Assembly: GCA_947570695.1 (NCBI GenBank)
Contig: CANOVB010000003.1
Span: 124,001-188,000 of the forward strand
DNA length: 64,000 nucleotides
Reading direction: 5' to 3'
From: an uncultured Clostridium sp.
GTDB taxonomy: Bacteria > Bacillota > Clostridia > TANB77 > CAG-508
Of this stretch, positions 1 through 10,229 are shown one piece after another (the first letter of the stretch is position 1; the number at the start of each line of letters is the position of its first letter). Made by a program: the position numbers and the translations under genes. The notes beneath the pieces were generated by a model that saw nothing but the letters and a program-made list of their open reading frames with translations, made no database searches and was not told the DNA's origin.

Positions 1-346
1 AATTAACTCCAAGAATTCCTCCTATTGCTCCTCCTAATATTCCCAAAATTATCATTATTATTGAATTTAAAGTAAAAGAAAAATTTAAATTAATTAAACT
101 TGATATTATGTATAGAATAACCATATAAATTAATCCAAGTAAGCTCCCATATATTATTCCTTTTTCTTTTTTCTCTTTTGATACTCTAAAAGCTCCTAGC
201 ATAAGTGAAAAAGTAACTATTGCTATTGTTAATGGATTTATAAATTTTTCACTTAATGTAGTTTCACTAACTAATATAGATAGAATTAACATCAATATTA
301 ATGATAATAATACTGAAATAATAAGTTCTTTAATAATTTTCTTCAT
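1..346 (-). CDS. TIGR04086-type small membrane protein (partial, cut by window edge)
   Basis: An open frame begins at 346 with a clear TTGGAGGAAT ribosome binding site and runs off the left edge after about 115 codons. The peptide starts MKKIIKELIISVLLLSLIL and shows at least three hydrophobic segments, the last ending in a glycine-rich GGAIGGILG turn. The short KEKKEKG loop between segments is basic. This length, topology and position beside queA-tgt fit the TIGR04086 family of Firmicute membrane proteins, whose function is unknown. The family name is my recognition from pattern and context. A hairpin terminator separates it from the gene upstream. Confidence 0.6.
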   Translation of the reverse strand, partial: MKKIIKELIISVLLSLILMLILSILVSETTLSEKFINPLTIAIVTFSLMLGAFRVSKEKKEKGIIYGSLLGLIYMVILYIISSLINLNFSFTLNSIIMIILGILGGAIGGILGVN

Positions 347-359
347 AAAAATTCCTCCA

Positions 360-406
360 AATAAAAAGATTTCTATAACATTATATTTATAGAAATCCTT
401 TTTATT
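360..406 (-). terminator. Terminator after the WG-repeat gene
   Basis: Two arms of about 19 nt (360-378 and 387-406) pair almost perfectly, with one bulged base. On the minus strand the hairpin ends in a U-rich run. It lies just after the stop of the WG-repeat gene and just before the ribosome binding site of the next gene. Confidence 0.7.
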
Positions 407-425
407 CATAGTTTATTTTTACTTT

Positions 426-1949
426 TTAGTTTAGTTCTATTGTACTATTATTAATAGTATTATCAACTGTATTAGTATTTATACTATTTTCAGTTTCTTT
501 ATTGTTTTTCTTTTCTGTTATTACATTTCCTTCTTCATCAACATTATTTAATAGATTATCGCGTAAAAGCTCTTTTAAATCCATTTGAATTCCATTAAAA
601 TCGACATAGTATGTTGTTTTTCCTGATTTTGTAATTGAGTATATCTTTGAATAAGAACATGGCAATATTAGTTCTTCTCTATTTACATCAAAAATTCCAT
701 AAAAATCATTTAAATTTACAACTATACCGTTTATTCCAACAGATGAAGGTATTAATAATGTACTTTCTTCATTCCCTGAAGATTTTGATGCTGTTGACTT
801 ATACCCTAAATCATCATAGTTAAGTGGTAAGACTAAATCTCCTTCTATATTATATAATCCATATTTTCCTGACTTTTCTACAGGTATAACTTTTCCAAAT
901 AGCAATTTTTCATTTTCAACTGGTTCTACAGTATAATCTGAAGTATCAAAACCTATTTCATCATTTTCTGCATAAATTATAGCTTTTCCTTTTCTATTTA
1001 AAACACCATATTCGCTATCTTTTTTTACTAAATATAATTGATTTTCATCATCTAATAATGAAATATCTTCATATTCTGAAGGACTTATTATTGTACTTCC
1101 ATCTTCTCCTAAAATTCCCATTGTACCGTTTGCAACAGTTATATAATATTCTCTTACATTTTGTGCAAATTTAATATCATCATATTTTATACTTATTATT
1201 TCTTTTCCATCTCTTAATGAAATTACACCATACTCTTGTTTAGCTCTAGCATCCGCTCCATTTCCTACTATTGCATATCCATAAAGCAAAGCTCTTAAAT
1301 TTTCATAATATCCACTAACTTGCTTATATCCTAATCTCCCAATCGTTTTTTGTGCATCCATTACTATTGAAGGAAAACTTACAAATTTCTTTCTGTATTG
1401 CTGCCAATCTATAGCGACATTAAACATTTCTGGGACATTTTCTAAAGGGGCATATAGACTTCCATCAATAAATTTTATTGGATTTTCTACTTTAAAAGTT
1501 TCACAATATCCATTATCTGATTTTAAAGACACATCTAATTGTCCTATAGTAGCTTTACCAGTTAGTTCAAGATATTTCTCATATCCTGAAGCTTCTGCTG
1601 TTACTGCAACTATTTCAAAATCATTTTGCATATATCCACTATCTTCATTTTCATTATATTTTCCGTATTCGCCTTTTGTATATGTATATCCTAATATAGA
1701 ACTTATCTCTTTTAAATTAATATAGGTTTTTCCTTCTAATTCTTTATATAAATCTTTTGGTGCATTAATTTGTTTTCCATCTAAGAAGAACTTTTCTGTT
1801 ATTGAATCTTGATAATTAATGAAAAAAATCATACCAATCAAAAAAACTAGCAAAACACCACATAGAATTATTGATATCATAACTCCTCTTCTATGTCTAA
1901 CATTTTTTTCAATTTCGTCTTTAAATGAGTCGCTTTGTTCTAAATTCAT
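426..1949 (-). CDS. Membrane-anchored WG-repeat protein
   Basis: 507 residues. A short basic cytoplasmic N-terminus is followed by one hydrophobic segment at about residues 22-45, so most of the protein should be outside the membrane. Residues ~45-200 carry a copper-amine-oxidase-like or stalk region (DGKQINAPKDLY, LEGKTYINLKEISSILG). From ~240 onward there are about five degenerate WG-type repeats of the form YGV/YGL-x-(D/N)xxGxxIIxxxYDDI. WG repeats occur on many Clostridial surface proteins but their ligand is not known. The C-terminal ~40 residues are polar and rich in Asn and Thr. It starts 12 nt after tgt with a GGGGGA ribosome binding site, so it is probably in the queA-tgt operon. Confidence 0.7.
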   Translation of the reverse strand: MNLEQSDSFKDEIEKNVRHRRGVMISIILCGVLLVFLIGMIFFINYQDSITEKFFLDGKQINAPKDLYKELEGKTYINLKEISSILGYTYTKGEYGKYNENEDSGYMQNDFEIVAVTAEASGYEKYLELTGKATIGQLDVSLKSDNGYCETFKVENPIKFIDGSLYAPLENVPEMFNVAIDWQQYRKKFVSFPSIVMDAQKTIGRLGYKQVSGYYENLRALLYGYAIVGNGADARAKQEYGVISLRDGKEIISIKYDDIKFAQNVREYYITVANGTMGILGEDGSTIISPSEYEDISLLDDENQLYLVKKDSEYGVLNRKGKAIIYAENDEIGFDTSDYTVEPVENEKLLFGKVIPVEKSGKYGLYNIEGDLVLPLNYDDLGYKSTASKSSGNEESTLLIPSSVGINGIVVNLNDFYGIFDVNREELILPCSYSKIYSITKSGKTTYYVDFNGIQMDLKELLRDNLLNNVDEEGNVITEKKNNKETENSINTNTVDNTINNSTIELN

Positions 1950-1961
1950 AATACTTTCCCC

Positions 1962-4150
<2,189 letters not shown>

Positions 4151-4161
4151 TATTTCACCTC

Positions 4162-4749
4162 TCAACAATTTATTTTATTAAAAATCTCATCTACTTCTTT
4201 TTTTAAATCACAATTTCTATTATTTTTAATTACAAAATCTGCTTTTTCTGTATAATAGATATCTTCATGTTGAATTCCTAATCTACTTTCTGCTGTTTTC
4301 CTATCTATATTATCTCTTCTGCAAATTCTTTCTATTTTTAATTCTTTATCTGCAATTAATACAATTACATAATCACAGCACTTTTCAAGTCCTGCTTCAA
4401 AAAGCAATGGAGCATCAATTATTATTATATCTTTATCTTTTATATTTTTTATTCTCTCTAAAATTTCATCTACTACATATTTAAATGTTAATCTATTCAA
4501 GTTCTCTCTTGCTAAATTATCATTATAAATTTTATTTCCTAATAATTTTCTATTTAAATTTCCATCATCTAGTAATATTTCTTGTCCAAATTCTTTTTCT
4601 ATTGCTTCTAAATATTCCGTTCCAGGAACGCTCATTTCTCTTACTACTTTATCTGCATCTATTACTTTTACTTCTTCTTTTTCATTAAGTATTTGACTTA
4701 ATGTTGTTTTGCCGGATCCAGAAGTTCCAGTTATTCCTACTACTTTCAA
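4162..4749 (-). CDS. coaE: Dephospho-CoA kinase
   Basis: Last step of CoA synthesis: ATP-dependent phosphorylation of the 3'-hydroxyl of dephospho-CoA. The P-loop GTSGSGKT is at residues 8-15, followed by [11 protein letters not shown] and the [21 protein letters not shown] segment. The length of 195 aa is normal. The start codon is TTG at 4749, preceded by GGAGGAAAAT. It heads the coaE-queA-tgt run. The 194-nt spacer upstream contains a degenerate copy of the GGAC...GTCC repeat family. Confidence 0.93.
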   Translation of the reverse strand: MKVVGITGTSGSGKTTLSQILNEKEEVKVIDADKVVREMSVPGTEYLEAIEKEFGQEILLDDGNLNRKLLGNKIYNDNLARENLNRLTFKYVVDEILERIKNIKDKDIIIIDAPLLFEAGLEKCCDYVIVLIADKELKIERICRRDNIDRKTAESRLGIQHEDIYYTEKADFVIKNNRNCDLKKEVDEIFNKINC

Positions 4750-4765
4750 AATTTTCCTCCACCTT

Positions 4766-4890
4766 CTGTCCTTTTATGGACTTTTTGCTAACACTGTTAA
4801 ATTTTAATTTCTACAGTTCAGTATTTAGAATGCTTATGCATTCTTTAAACCTATGCATTGGACATTTTTGCCCACTTCTATACATATATT
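4766..4890. repeat. Degenerate copy of the GGAC/GTCC inverted-repeat family
   Basis: The spacer between rnhA and coaE has a segment reading CTTTTATGGACTTTTTGCTAAC near 4770 and another reading GGACATTTTTGCCCA near 4860. Both match, with changes, parts of the clean 29-bp inverted repeat at 14800-14890. A small hairpin on AGAATGC/GCATTCT lies between them. No gene is visible in the spacer. Confidence 0.45.
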
Positions 4891-4943
4891 ATTATCCTAC
4901 CATTTAAACATCTACTCAAAAATAAGCAAAATGTTCTATCCAC

Positions 4944-5378
4944 CTAAAGGTCTTTTATAGCATTTGTTGCCAAAAAGTCACATCTATTATTATACTCATT
5001 ATCACTATGTCCTTTTACTTTTATAAATTCAACTTCGTGCTTTGTTGTTAATTCATAAAGTTCTTCCCAAAGTTCTCTATTTTTTACAGGATCTTTTCCA
5101 GAAGTTTTCCAATTATTTTTTTGCCAGTTATTAATCCAACCTTGTTTAAATGCATTCACAACATAAGCACTATCACTATAAACTTTTACTTTACATTCTT
5201 CTTTCAATAATTTTAGTGCTTCTAATACTGCTGTTATTTCCATAATATTATTTGTAGTATTTTTACTTGCTCCTGATATTTCTTTTGAGCTCTCATTATA
5301 CATTAAAATAGCTCCCCAGCCACCTGGGCCTGGATTGCCTGAACATGCTCCATCTGTATATATTACAACTTCTTTCAT
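4944..5378 (-). CDS. rnhA: Ribonuclease HI
   Basis: Cleaves the RNA strand of RNA:DNA hybrids. The start [19 protein letters not shown] supplies the first catalytic Asp. The Glu is in [13 protein letters not shown] near residue 48, the second Asp in [12 protein letters not shown] near 70, and the last acidic site near the C-terminus in [14 protein letters not shown]. The length of 144 aa is typical of the compact bacterial type without an N-terminal hybrid-binding domain. It is divergent from tmcAL, with an 88-bp spacer holding both start regions. Confidence 0.95.
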   Translation of the reverse strand: MKEVVIYTDGACSGNPGPGGWGAILMYNESSKEISGASKNTTNNIMEITAVLEALKLLKEECKVKVYSDSAYVVNAFKQGWINNWQKNNWKTSGKDPVKNRELWEELYELTTKHEVEFIKVKGHSDNEYNNRCDFLATNAIKDL

Positions 5379-5466
5379 AAATTCTCCTGCATAAATTGTA
5401 TTTTTTTTTAATCTATGATATTATACCAGTAAATTTAAGATATTACAATATAGGTGGTGATTTATT

Positions 5467-6693
5467 TTGGGTGGAATTTTAGGTATTGTTTCTGAATATA
5501 ATCCTTTTCACAATGGACATTTACATCATCTTCAAGTTTCTAAACAATTATCTAATAGTGACTTTTCTATTGCAGTAATGAGTGGTAATTTTATTCAACG
5601 TGGTGAAACTTCTTTAATAGATAAATGGGTTAAAGCTGAAATGGCTTTAAGAGCTGGAGTAGACTTAGTTATTGAACTTCCTACTGTTTATGCTCTTTCT
5701 AGTGCAGAAAATTTTGCTGATGGTGCAGTAAAATTATTAAATAACCTTGGAATTGTAGATTACATTTCTTTTGGTAGTGAAATTGGTGAAATTACACCAT
5801 TAAATGATATTGCTAATATTTTATATAAAGAACCAAAAGAATTTTCTGGCTTAATAACGCATCAATTAAAATCTGGATTATCATATCCCAAAGCAAGAGA
5901 AATTGCACTTAGTCAGTTCTTTGGTAGCTCAAAAAAGCTAACTGAAATTTTAAATAATCCTAATAATATTTTAGGAATTGAATATTTAAAATCTCTAAAA
6001 AAACATAAAAGTAGTATAAAACCTATTACTATAAAGCGTGATTATAGTGATTATAATAGCAAAACTGTAAAAAAAGGTATTGCAAGTGCAACTGCAATAC
6101 GAACAATGATTAAAAATAAAAAGAATGTACATTATGTTGTTCCTTATGAAAGTTATGAATTATTAGATGAATGTATAAAAAATGAAAAAATTATTACAGA
6201 CCTTTCAGTTTTTGAAAAAGAAATTATATATACTCTTAGAAAATTGTCTCTTTCAGAGATTGCAAATTTACCCGATGTTTCCGAAGGATTAGAAAATAAA
6301 ATCAAAATGGCTGCAAATAATTGCAATACTTTAGAAGAATTAATCACAAATATAAAATCAAAACGCTATACTCAAAGCAGAATACAAAGAATTTTGCTAT
6401 ATGCACTTCTTAACATTTCTGAAAAAGATATTAATTCATCCAAAAGGATTAATCCTTATATTAGAGTTTTAGGATTTAATAAGCATGGAAAACATATTAT
6501 TTCTGCAATAGCTGCTGCGAATCCTAAAATAACAATAATAGTTTCTGTTAAAAAATTTATGGAAAACTCTAACAGTACTCCTTTAAGAACAATGCTTTCT
6601 AAAGATATTTTTGCTACTAATGTATATACCCTTGGTTATAAAAATAATTCTGTAGCAAATCTAGATTACACACATAAAATTATTGAAATATAA
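5467..6693 (+). CDS. tmcAL: tRNA(Met) cytidine acetate ligase
   Basis: In B. subtilis this family (formerly YlbM) makes N4-acetylcytidine at the wobble position of elongator tRNA-Met from acetate and ATP. The nucleotidyltransferase start GIVSEYNPFHNGHLHHL holds the HxGH motif at residues 15-18, followed by VMSGNFIQRGETSLIDKW and VDLVIELPTVYALSSAENFA. The length of 408 aa is normal. The start codon is TTG at 5467 with AGGTGGTGA seven bases before it, and no better start exists. It is convergent with spoIIP across a shared terminator. Confidence 0.92.
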   Translation: MGGILGIVSEYNPFHNGHLHHLQVSKQLSNSDFSIAVMSGNFIQRGETSLIDKWVKAEMALRAGVDLVIELPTVYALSSAENFADGAVKLLNNLGIVDYISFGSEIGEITPLNDIANILYKEPKEFSGLITHQLKSGLSYPKAREIALSQFFGSSKKLTEILNNPNNILGIEYLKSLKKHKSSIKPITIKRDYSDYNSKTVKKGIASATAIRTMIKNKKNVHYVVPYESYELLDECIKNEKIITDLSVFEKEIIYTLRKLSLSEIANLPDVSEGLENKIKMAANNCNTLEELITNIKSKRYTQSRIQRILLYALLNISEKDINSSKRINPYIRVLGFNKHGKHIISAIAAANPKITIIVSVKKFMENSNSTPLRTMLSKDIFATNVYTLGYKNNSVANLDYTHKIIEI

Positions 6694-6737
6694 AAATAGT
6701 AGTAGGGATTAATAATACTACTTAGAAAATTCTTATT

Positions 6738-6783
6738 AAAAAGCTATTTGCAATTTAGGATTGCCTTTTGCAAATAGCTTTTT
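6738..6783. terminator. Bidirectional terminator between tmcAL and spoIIP
   Basis: A 15-bp stem AAAAAGCTATTTGCA...TGCAAATAGCTTTTT with A and T runs on both sides lies between the two convergent genes, so it can serve both strands. Confidence 0.85.
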
Positions 6784-6827
6784 AAATATTTAATTTAATC
6801 AAATTGCTTATTTTTTCTATTAGAAAT

Positions 6828-7994
6828 TTATTTCATAACTTCTTCAATAACTTTAGATAAGTATTTCATACTAGTATTACATTGTTCTATCGTATTACCA
6901 GTCGCTCCCACTTCAATAATGCAAGCTCCTTTACTTACATGTTGATTATATCTTGAATTTCTTAATATTATAGGTTTAAAAAGTCCAGGATACATTAAAT
7001 TTGCTTGTTCTTGAATTTTTATTGCTAATTTAAAATTATTTATCCAATTTGTATGTTCTAAACCTCCTCCATCTGTTCCAATTACAAACATAATTTGTGC
7101 CGCAATTTCATCTCCTATTTGTACTGTTGGTCCATAAGAGCTACTACTACCTAATGCATCTCTATGTAAATCTATTACAAATTCAGAATTTGGATTTTCA
7201 CCTAAAATTTTATTTATAGTTGCAAGTGATCTTGTATAAGAACCTGTATAAGCTGGATAATCATGATATGAAGTATCATGTATAACATTAAATCCCATGT
7301 TGTTTAAATTATTAGCAAGCTCTGTCCCGACTCTTGCAACACTAAAATTTAAATCTGTTGTTCTAAAATTTCCAGTAGATACATAATTACTATTTTCTGT
7401 TGGAGTGTAACTTTCACAAGTATGAGTATGATATATAATAACATCTCTTTTATTTACAAACTCAACATTTGGAATAATCATATCTTGTGTTAAATTGTAA
7501 TCTGATTCATTTTTTATTTTTACACTATTATATGCATTTGTAAAAGTATCATTTTTATTATTTTCACTTATAACTTTAGTAGGTAAACTGAAAGCTATAT
7601 TTCTATTATTTTCTATTCCAGAAGAATTGTCTTCCAAATTTTCTTCATTAGTTTTTGTAATAGGTAAATTACTCTCTTTTAAGTCATCAAATTCTAAAAC
7701 TTCTTCTTGATTTTCTATTTCCATAAGTTTTTCTTCTTCTGAAAAAATTGCAAGTTCTGAAATCAAAAGTCTTTTTAATCCACTTTCTTTTTGCTTACTA
7801 TTTTCAGAATAATTAGATAATAAAATAGTTTGATTTATAACTTCTGAAGTATTTATATTTCTAAAAGGGAATTCTTTGTTTTTTGCAAAACTAACCCCCA
7901 GCTTAGAAATTATTAGTATTATAATTATACTAATAATAAGAATTTTTAATATTTTAATAACATCTTTTATATTTATAACAGCTAAATTAATCAT
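6828..7994 (-). CDS. spoIIP: Stage II sporulation protein P (peptidoglycan hydrolase)
   Basis: Part of the SpoIID-SpoIIM-SpoIIP complex that degrades septal peptidoglycan during engulfment. There is one N-terminal membrane anchor at about residues 10-33. A long acidic, low-complexity linker reaches ~180, then the catalytic domain follows with YHTHTCESY at 188-196, DLHRDA at 275-280 and an IIEVGATGNT segment near the C-terminus. These are the zinc-binding His/Glu motifs of the SpoIIP amidase family. The length of 388 aa is normal. A GGAGAAAA ribosome binding site precedes the ATG. It is monocistronic by appearance, with terminators on both sides; forespore/mother-cell promoters were not identified by eye. 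Confidence 0.92.
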   Translation of the reverse strand: MINLAVINIKDVIKILKILIISIIIILIISKLGVSFAKNKEFPFRNINTSEVINQTILLSNYSENSKQKESGLKRLLISELAIFSEEEKLMEIENQEEVLEFDDLKESNLPITKTNEENLEDNSSGIENNRNIAFSLPTKVISENNKNDTFTNAYNSVKIKNESDYNLTQDMIIPNVEFVNKRDVIIYHTHTCESYTPTENSNYVSTGNFRTTDLNFSVARVGTELANNLNNMGFNVIHDTSYHDYPAYTGSYTRSLATINKILGENPNSEFVIDLHRDALGSSSSYGPTVQIGDEIAAQIMFVIGTDGGGLEHTNWINNFKLAIKIQEQANLMYPGLFKPIILRNSRYNQHVSKGACIIEVGATGNTIEQCNTSMKYLSKVIEEVMK

Positions 7995-8059
7995 TTTATT
8001 TTCTCCGTATTTTAATTATATTAAAATATTTTTAATATATTCCTTTTTATCTAAAGACA

Positions 8060-8106
8060 AAAAAAGAGCTAGTAAATCCGCTCTGTATGGACTTTCCAGC
8101 TCTCTT
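8060..8106 (-). terminator. hisS terminator
   Basis: On the minus strand AGAGCTGG pairs with CTAGCTCT across a loop of about 25 nt that itself folds, followed by a run of seven U. It lies 14 nt after the hisS stop. Confidence 0.8.
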
Positions 8107-8119
8107 TTTATTTAATTTT

Positions 8120-9364
8120 TTACTTAATTATATTTCTTATTTCATTAAGTGTTAATTTGACTTCTTTTTCTTCACCAGTTTTCATATTTTTAATTTTTGC
8201 CATTTGTGTTTTTATTTCTTCTTCTCCAATAACTAAAAGAAATCTAGCATTTATTTTATCAGCATATTTCATTTGAGCTTTAAAGCTTCTTTCAAAAACA
8301 TCTTTTTCAATAATAAATTTTTCTTTTCTTAATTCTTCTGCTAAATTTATAGCTTTAATATTTTCTTCTTTTCCTACAGAAAGTATATATAAATCTGGAA
8401 TTTTATCATCTTTTATTTCATTATTTGCAGTATACATTTCCATTACTCTTTCTAATCCTGTTGCAAATCCCACTGCAGGAGTTGGTTGCCCCCCAAATTC
8501 TTCAACCAAACCATCATATCTTCCACCACCTAAAGCTGTAAGTCCAGTTTTTTCATCTATAAATTCAAAAACAGTTTTTGTGTAATAATCCAAACCTCTA
8601 ACAATAGAGCTATCAATTTCAAAATTTATATTAGCATTTTTTAACATAAATTTTACATTTTCAAAATGCTCTTTACATTCTTCGCATAAGTAATCTATCA
8701 TCATTGGCGCACCAACATTTAATTCTTTACATTTCTTTTCTTTGCAATCTAAAATTCTAAGCGGATTTTTTTCAAATCTAGTTTTACATGTATCACAATA
8801 CTTATCTAAATTCTTTCCAATAAACTCTTTTAATACTTTTTGGTATTCTCCTCTACATTTTGGACATCCAATACTATTTATATTTAATTTTATATTAGGA
8901 ATATTTAAAGTTTTAAAAATTTGGTTTCCAACTAAGATAACATCTACATCTGCTAAATAACTACCAGAACCAATTACCTCTACACCCACTTGATGAAACT
9001 CTCTTAATCTTCCTTTTTGAACATTCTCATATCTGTACATTCCCATATTATACCAAAGTTTAACAGGACTTGGAAGACTTGCCATTCCATTTTCTAAGTA
9101 AGCTCTTACTGTTCCTGCTGTTCCTTCTGGTCTTAGTGTTATACTTCTTCCACCTTTGTCATCAAATGTGTACATTTCTTTTTGAACAACATCTGTTGTT
9201 TCTCCAACACCTCTTTGAAATAGTTCGGTATATTCAAATACAGGTACTCTTATCTCTTTAAAATTGTAACTTTCTAATACTTTTTTTATTTTTTCTTCTG
9301 CTTCTTGCCATTTATAACTTTCTTCTGGCAATAAATCTCTTGTTCCTTTAGGTTTTTGAATCAT
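8120..9364 (-). CDS. hisS: Histidyl-tRNA synthetase
   Basis: Class II synthetase charging tRNA-His. Motif 2 is TLRPEGTAGTVRAYLENG...RYENVQKGRLREFHQVGVE. The histidine-binding peptides are VRGLDYYTKTVFE and GGGRYDGLVEEFGG. The insertion domain has three cysteine pairs (CPKC, CDTC, CEEC plus CKEKKC), a pattern seen in many Clostridial HisRS proteins. A C-terminal anticodon-binding domain follows from ~325. The length of 414 aa is normal. No T-box was recognised in the ~126-nt upstream spacer. Confidence 0.95.
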   Translation of the reverse strand: MIQKPKGTRDLLPEESYKWQEAEEKIKKVLESYNFKEIRVPVFEYTELFQRGVGETTDVVQKEMYTFDDKGGRSITLRPEGTAGTVRAYLENGMASLPSPVKLWYNMGMYRYENVQKGRLREFHQVGVEVIGSGSYLADVDVILVGNQIFKTLNIPNIKLNINSIGCPKCRGEYQKVLKEFIGKNLDKYCDTCKTRFEKNPLRILDCKEKKCKELNVGAPMMIDYLCEECKEHFENVKFMLKNANINFEIDSSIVRGLDYYTKTVFEFIDEKTGLTALGGGRYDGLVEEFGGQPTPAVGFATGLERVMEMYTANNEIKDDKIPDLYILSVGKEENIKAINLAEELRKEKFIIEKDVFERSFKAQMKYADKINARFLLVIGEEEIKTQMAKIKNMKTGEEKEVKLTLNEIRNIIK

Positions 9365-9490
9365 AATTTTTATTCCTTTCTAATTTAATTTTTCTTTAAA
9401 ATAATTTTTAATTATTAAACTAAAAATTACCTATATTTATTACATAACATTCCTTATCTTATAAAAATCTTTTTCTCTTGTTAATATAAT

Positions 9491-10141
9491 TTAAAAATCT
9501 TTTTCTTTTAATTCTAAATAAATATTTCTTTCATCTTGTATCATTGTTATTTTTCCATGTCCAGGATATACTATTGTATCATCAGGAAGTGGCATTAGTT
9601 TATCTGTTATTGATGTTATTATTTCAATAAAACTTCCTGTAGGAAGATCTGTTCTTCCCCAAGTCCCTGAAAATAATGTATCACCTGTAAATACTAATCC
9701 TTCTTTTTCAGAGTATAAACATAATCCTCCTTTTGTGTGTCCCGGTGTAGCTATTACTCTAAATTCTATATCTCCTACATGGATTAAGTCTTCATCATCA
9801 ATTCTTGAATCAGCTTCCAATTCTGGTTTTTCCATATTTATATAATAAGCTAAATTTATTTCTTCATTATATAAGCCTTCACTATCAGGTCTACTAATTA
9901 AAATTTTTCCACCTTTTAATCTTTTAAGTTCTGCAACACTTCCAATATGATCTGCATGACAATGTGTAATAAAAATATATTTTAAATTAGCTTCTAATAT
10001 ATCTAACACTTCCGATATTTTGTTTGCTTCTCCTCCTGGATCAATAACCATTGCTTCTTTTGTTCTTTCATCACAAACTATATAGCAATTTGTTTTTAGT
10101 CCAGCTTGAGGGGTATTTACTTGTAATCTTTTTAAAATCAT
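9491..10141 (-). CDS. MBL-fold metallo-hydrolase (glyoxalase II-like)
   Basis: 216 residues forming a single metallo-beta-lactamase domain. The metal motif ITHCHADHIGS is near residue 55, with further ligands in VIATPGHTKGGLCLY, FTGDTLFSGTWGRTDLP and VYPGHGK. The spacing matches YqgX-like and hydroxyacylglutathione-hydrolase-like proteins of Firmicutes. The substrate cannot be fixed from sequence. The frame opens at 10156, but AAAGGAG precedes the Met at 10141, which is the likelier start. It is located between hisS and relA. Confidence 0.85.
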   Translation of the reverse strand: MILKRLQVNTPQAGLKTNCYIVCDERTKEAMVIDPGGEANKISEVLDILEANLKYIFITHCHADHIGSVAELKRLKGGKILISRPDSEGLYNEEINLAYYINMEKPELEADSRIDDEDLIHVGDIEFRVIATPGHTKGGLCLYSEKEGLVFTGDTLFSGTWGRTDLPTGSFIEIITSITDKLMPLPDDTIVYPGHGKITMIQDERNIYLELKEKDF

Positions 10142-10229
10142 TTGTACTCCTTTCATTTGGAAATTTATCTAAAATTGTATCTTACAAGGCATTCAATTTT
10201 TTACAGTTAAACATCAATTTTAGTAAAAT

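Noticed and set aside
9365..9490. T-box or histidine riboswitch upstream of hisS
   Set aside because: The spacer has no specifier loop, T-box sequence or antiterminator fold that I can see; also none upstream of argS.
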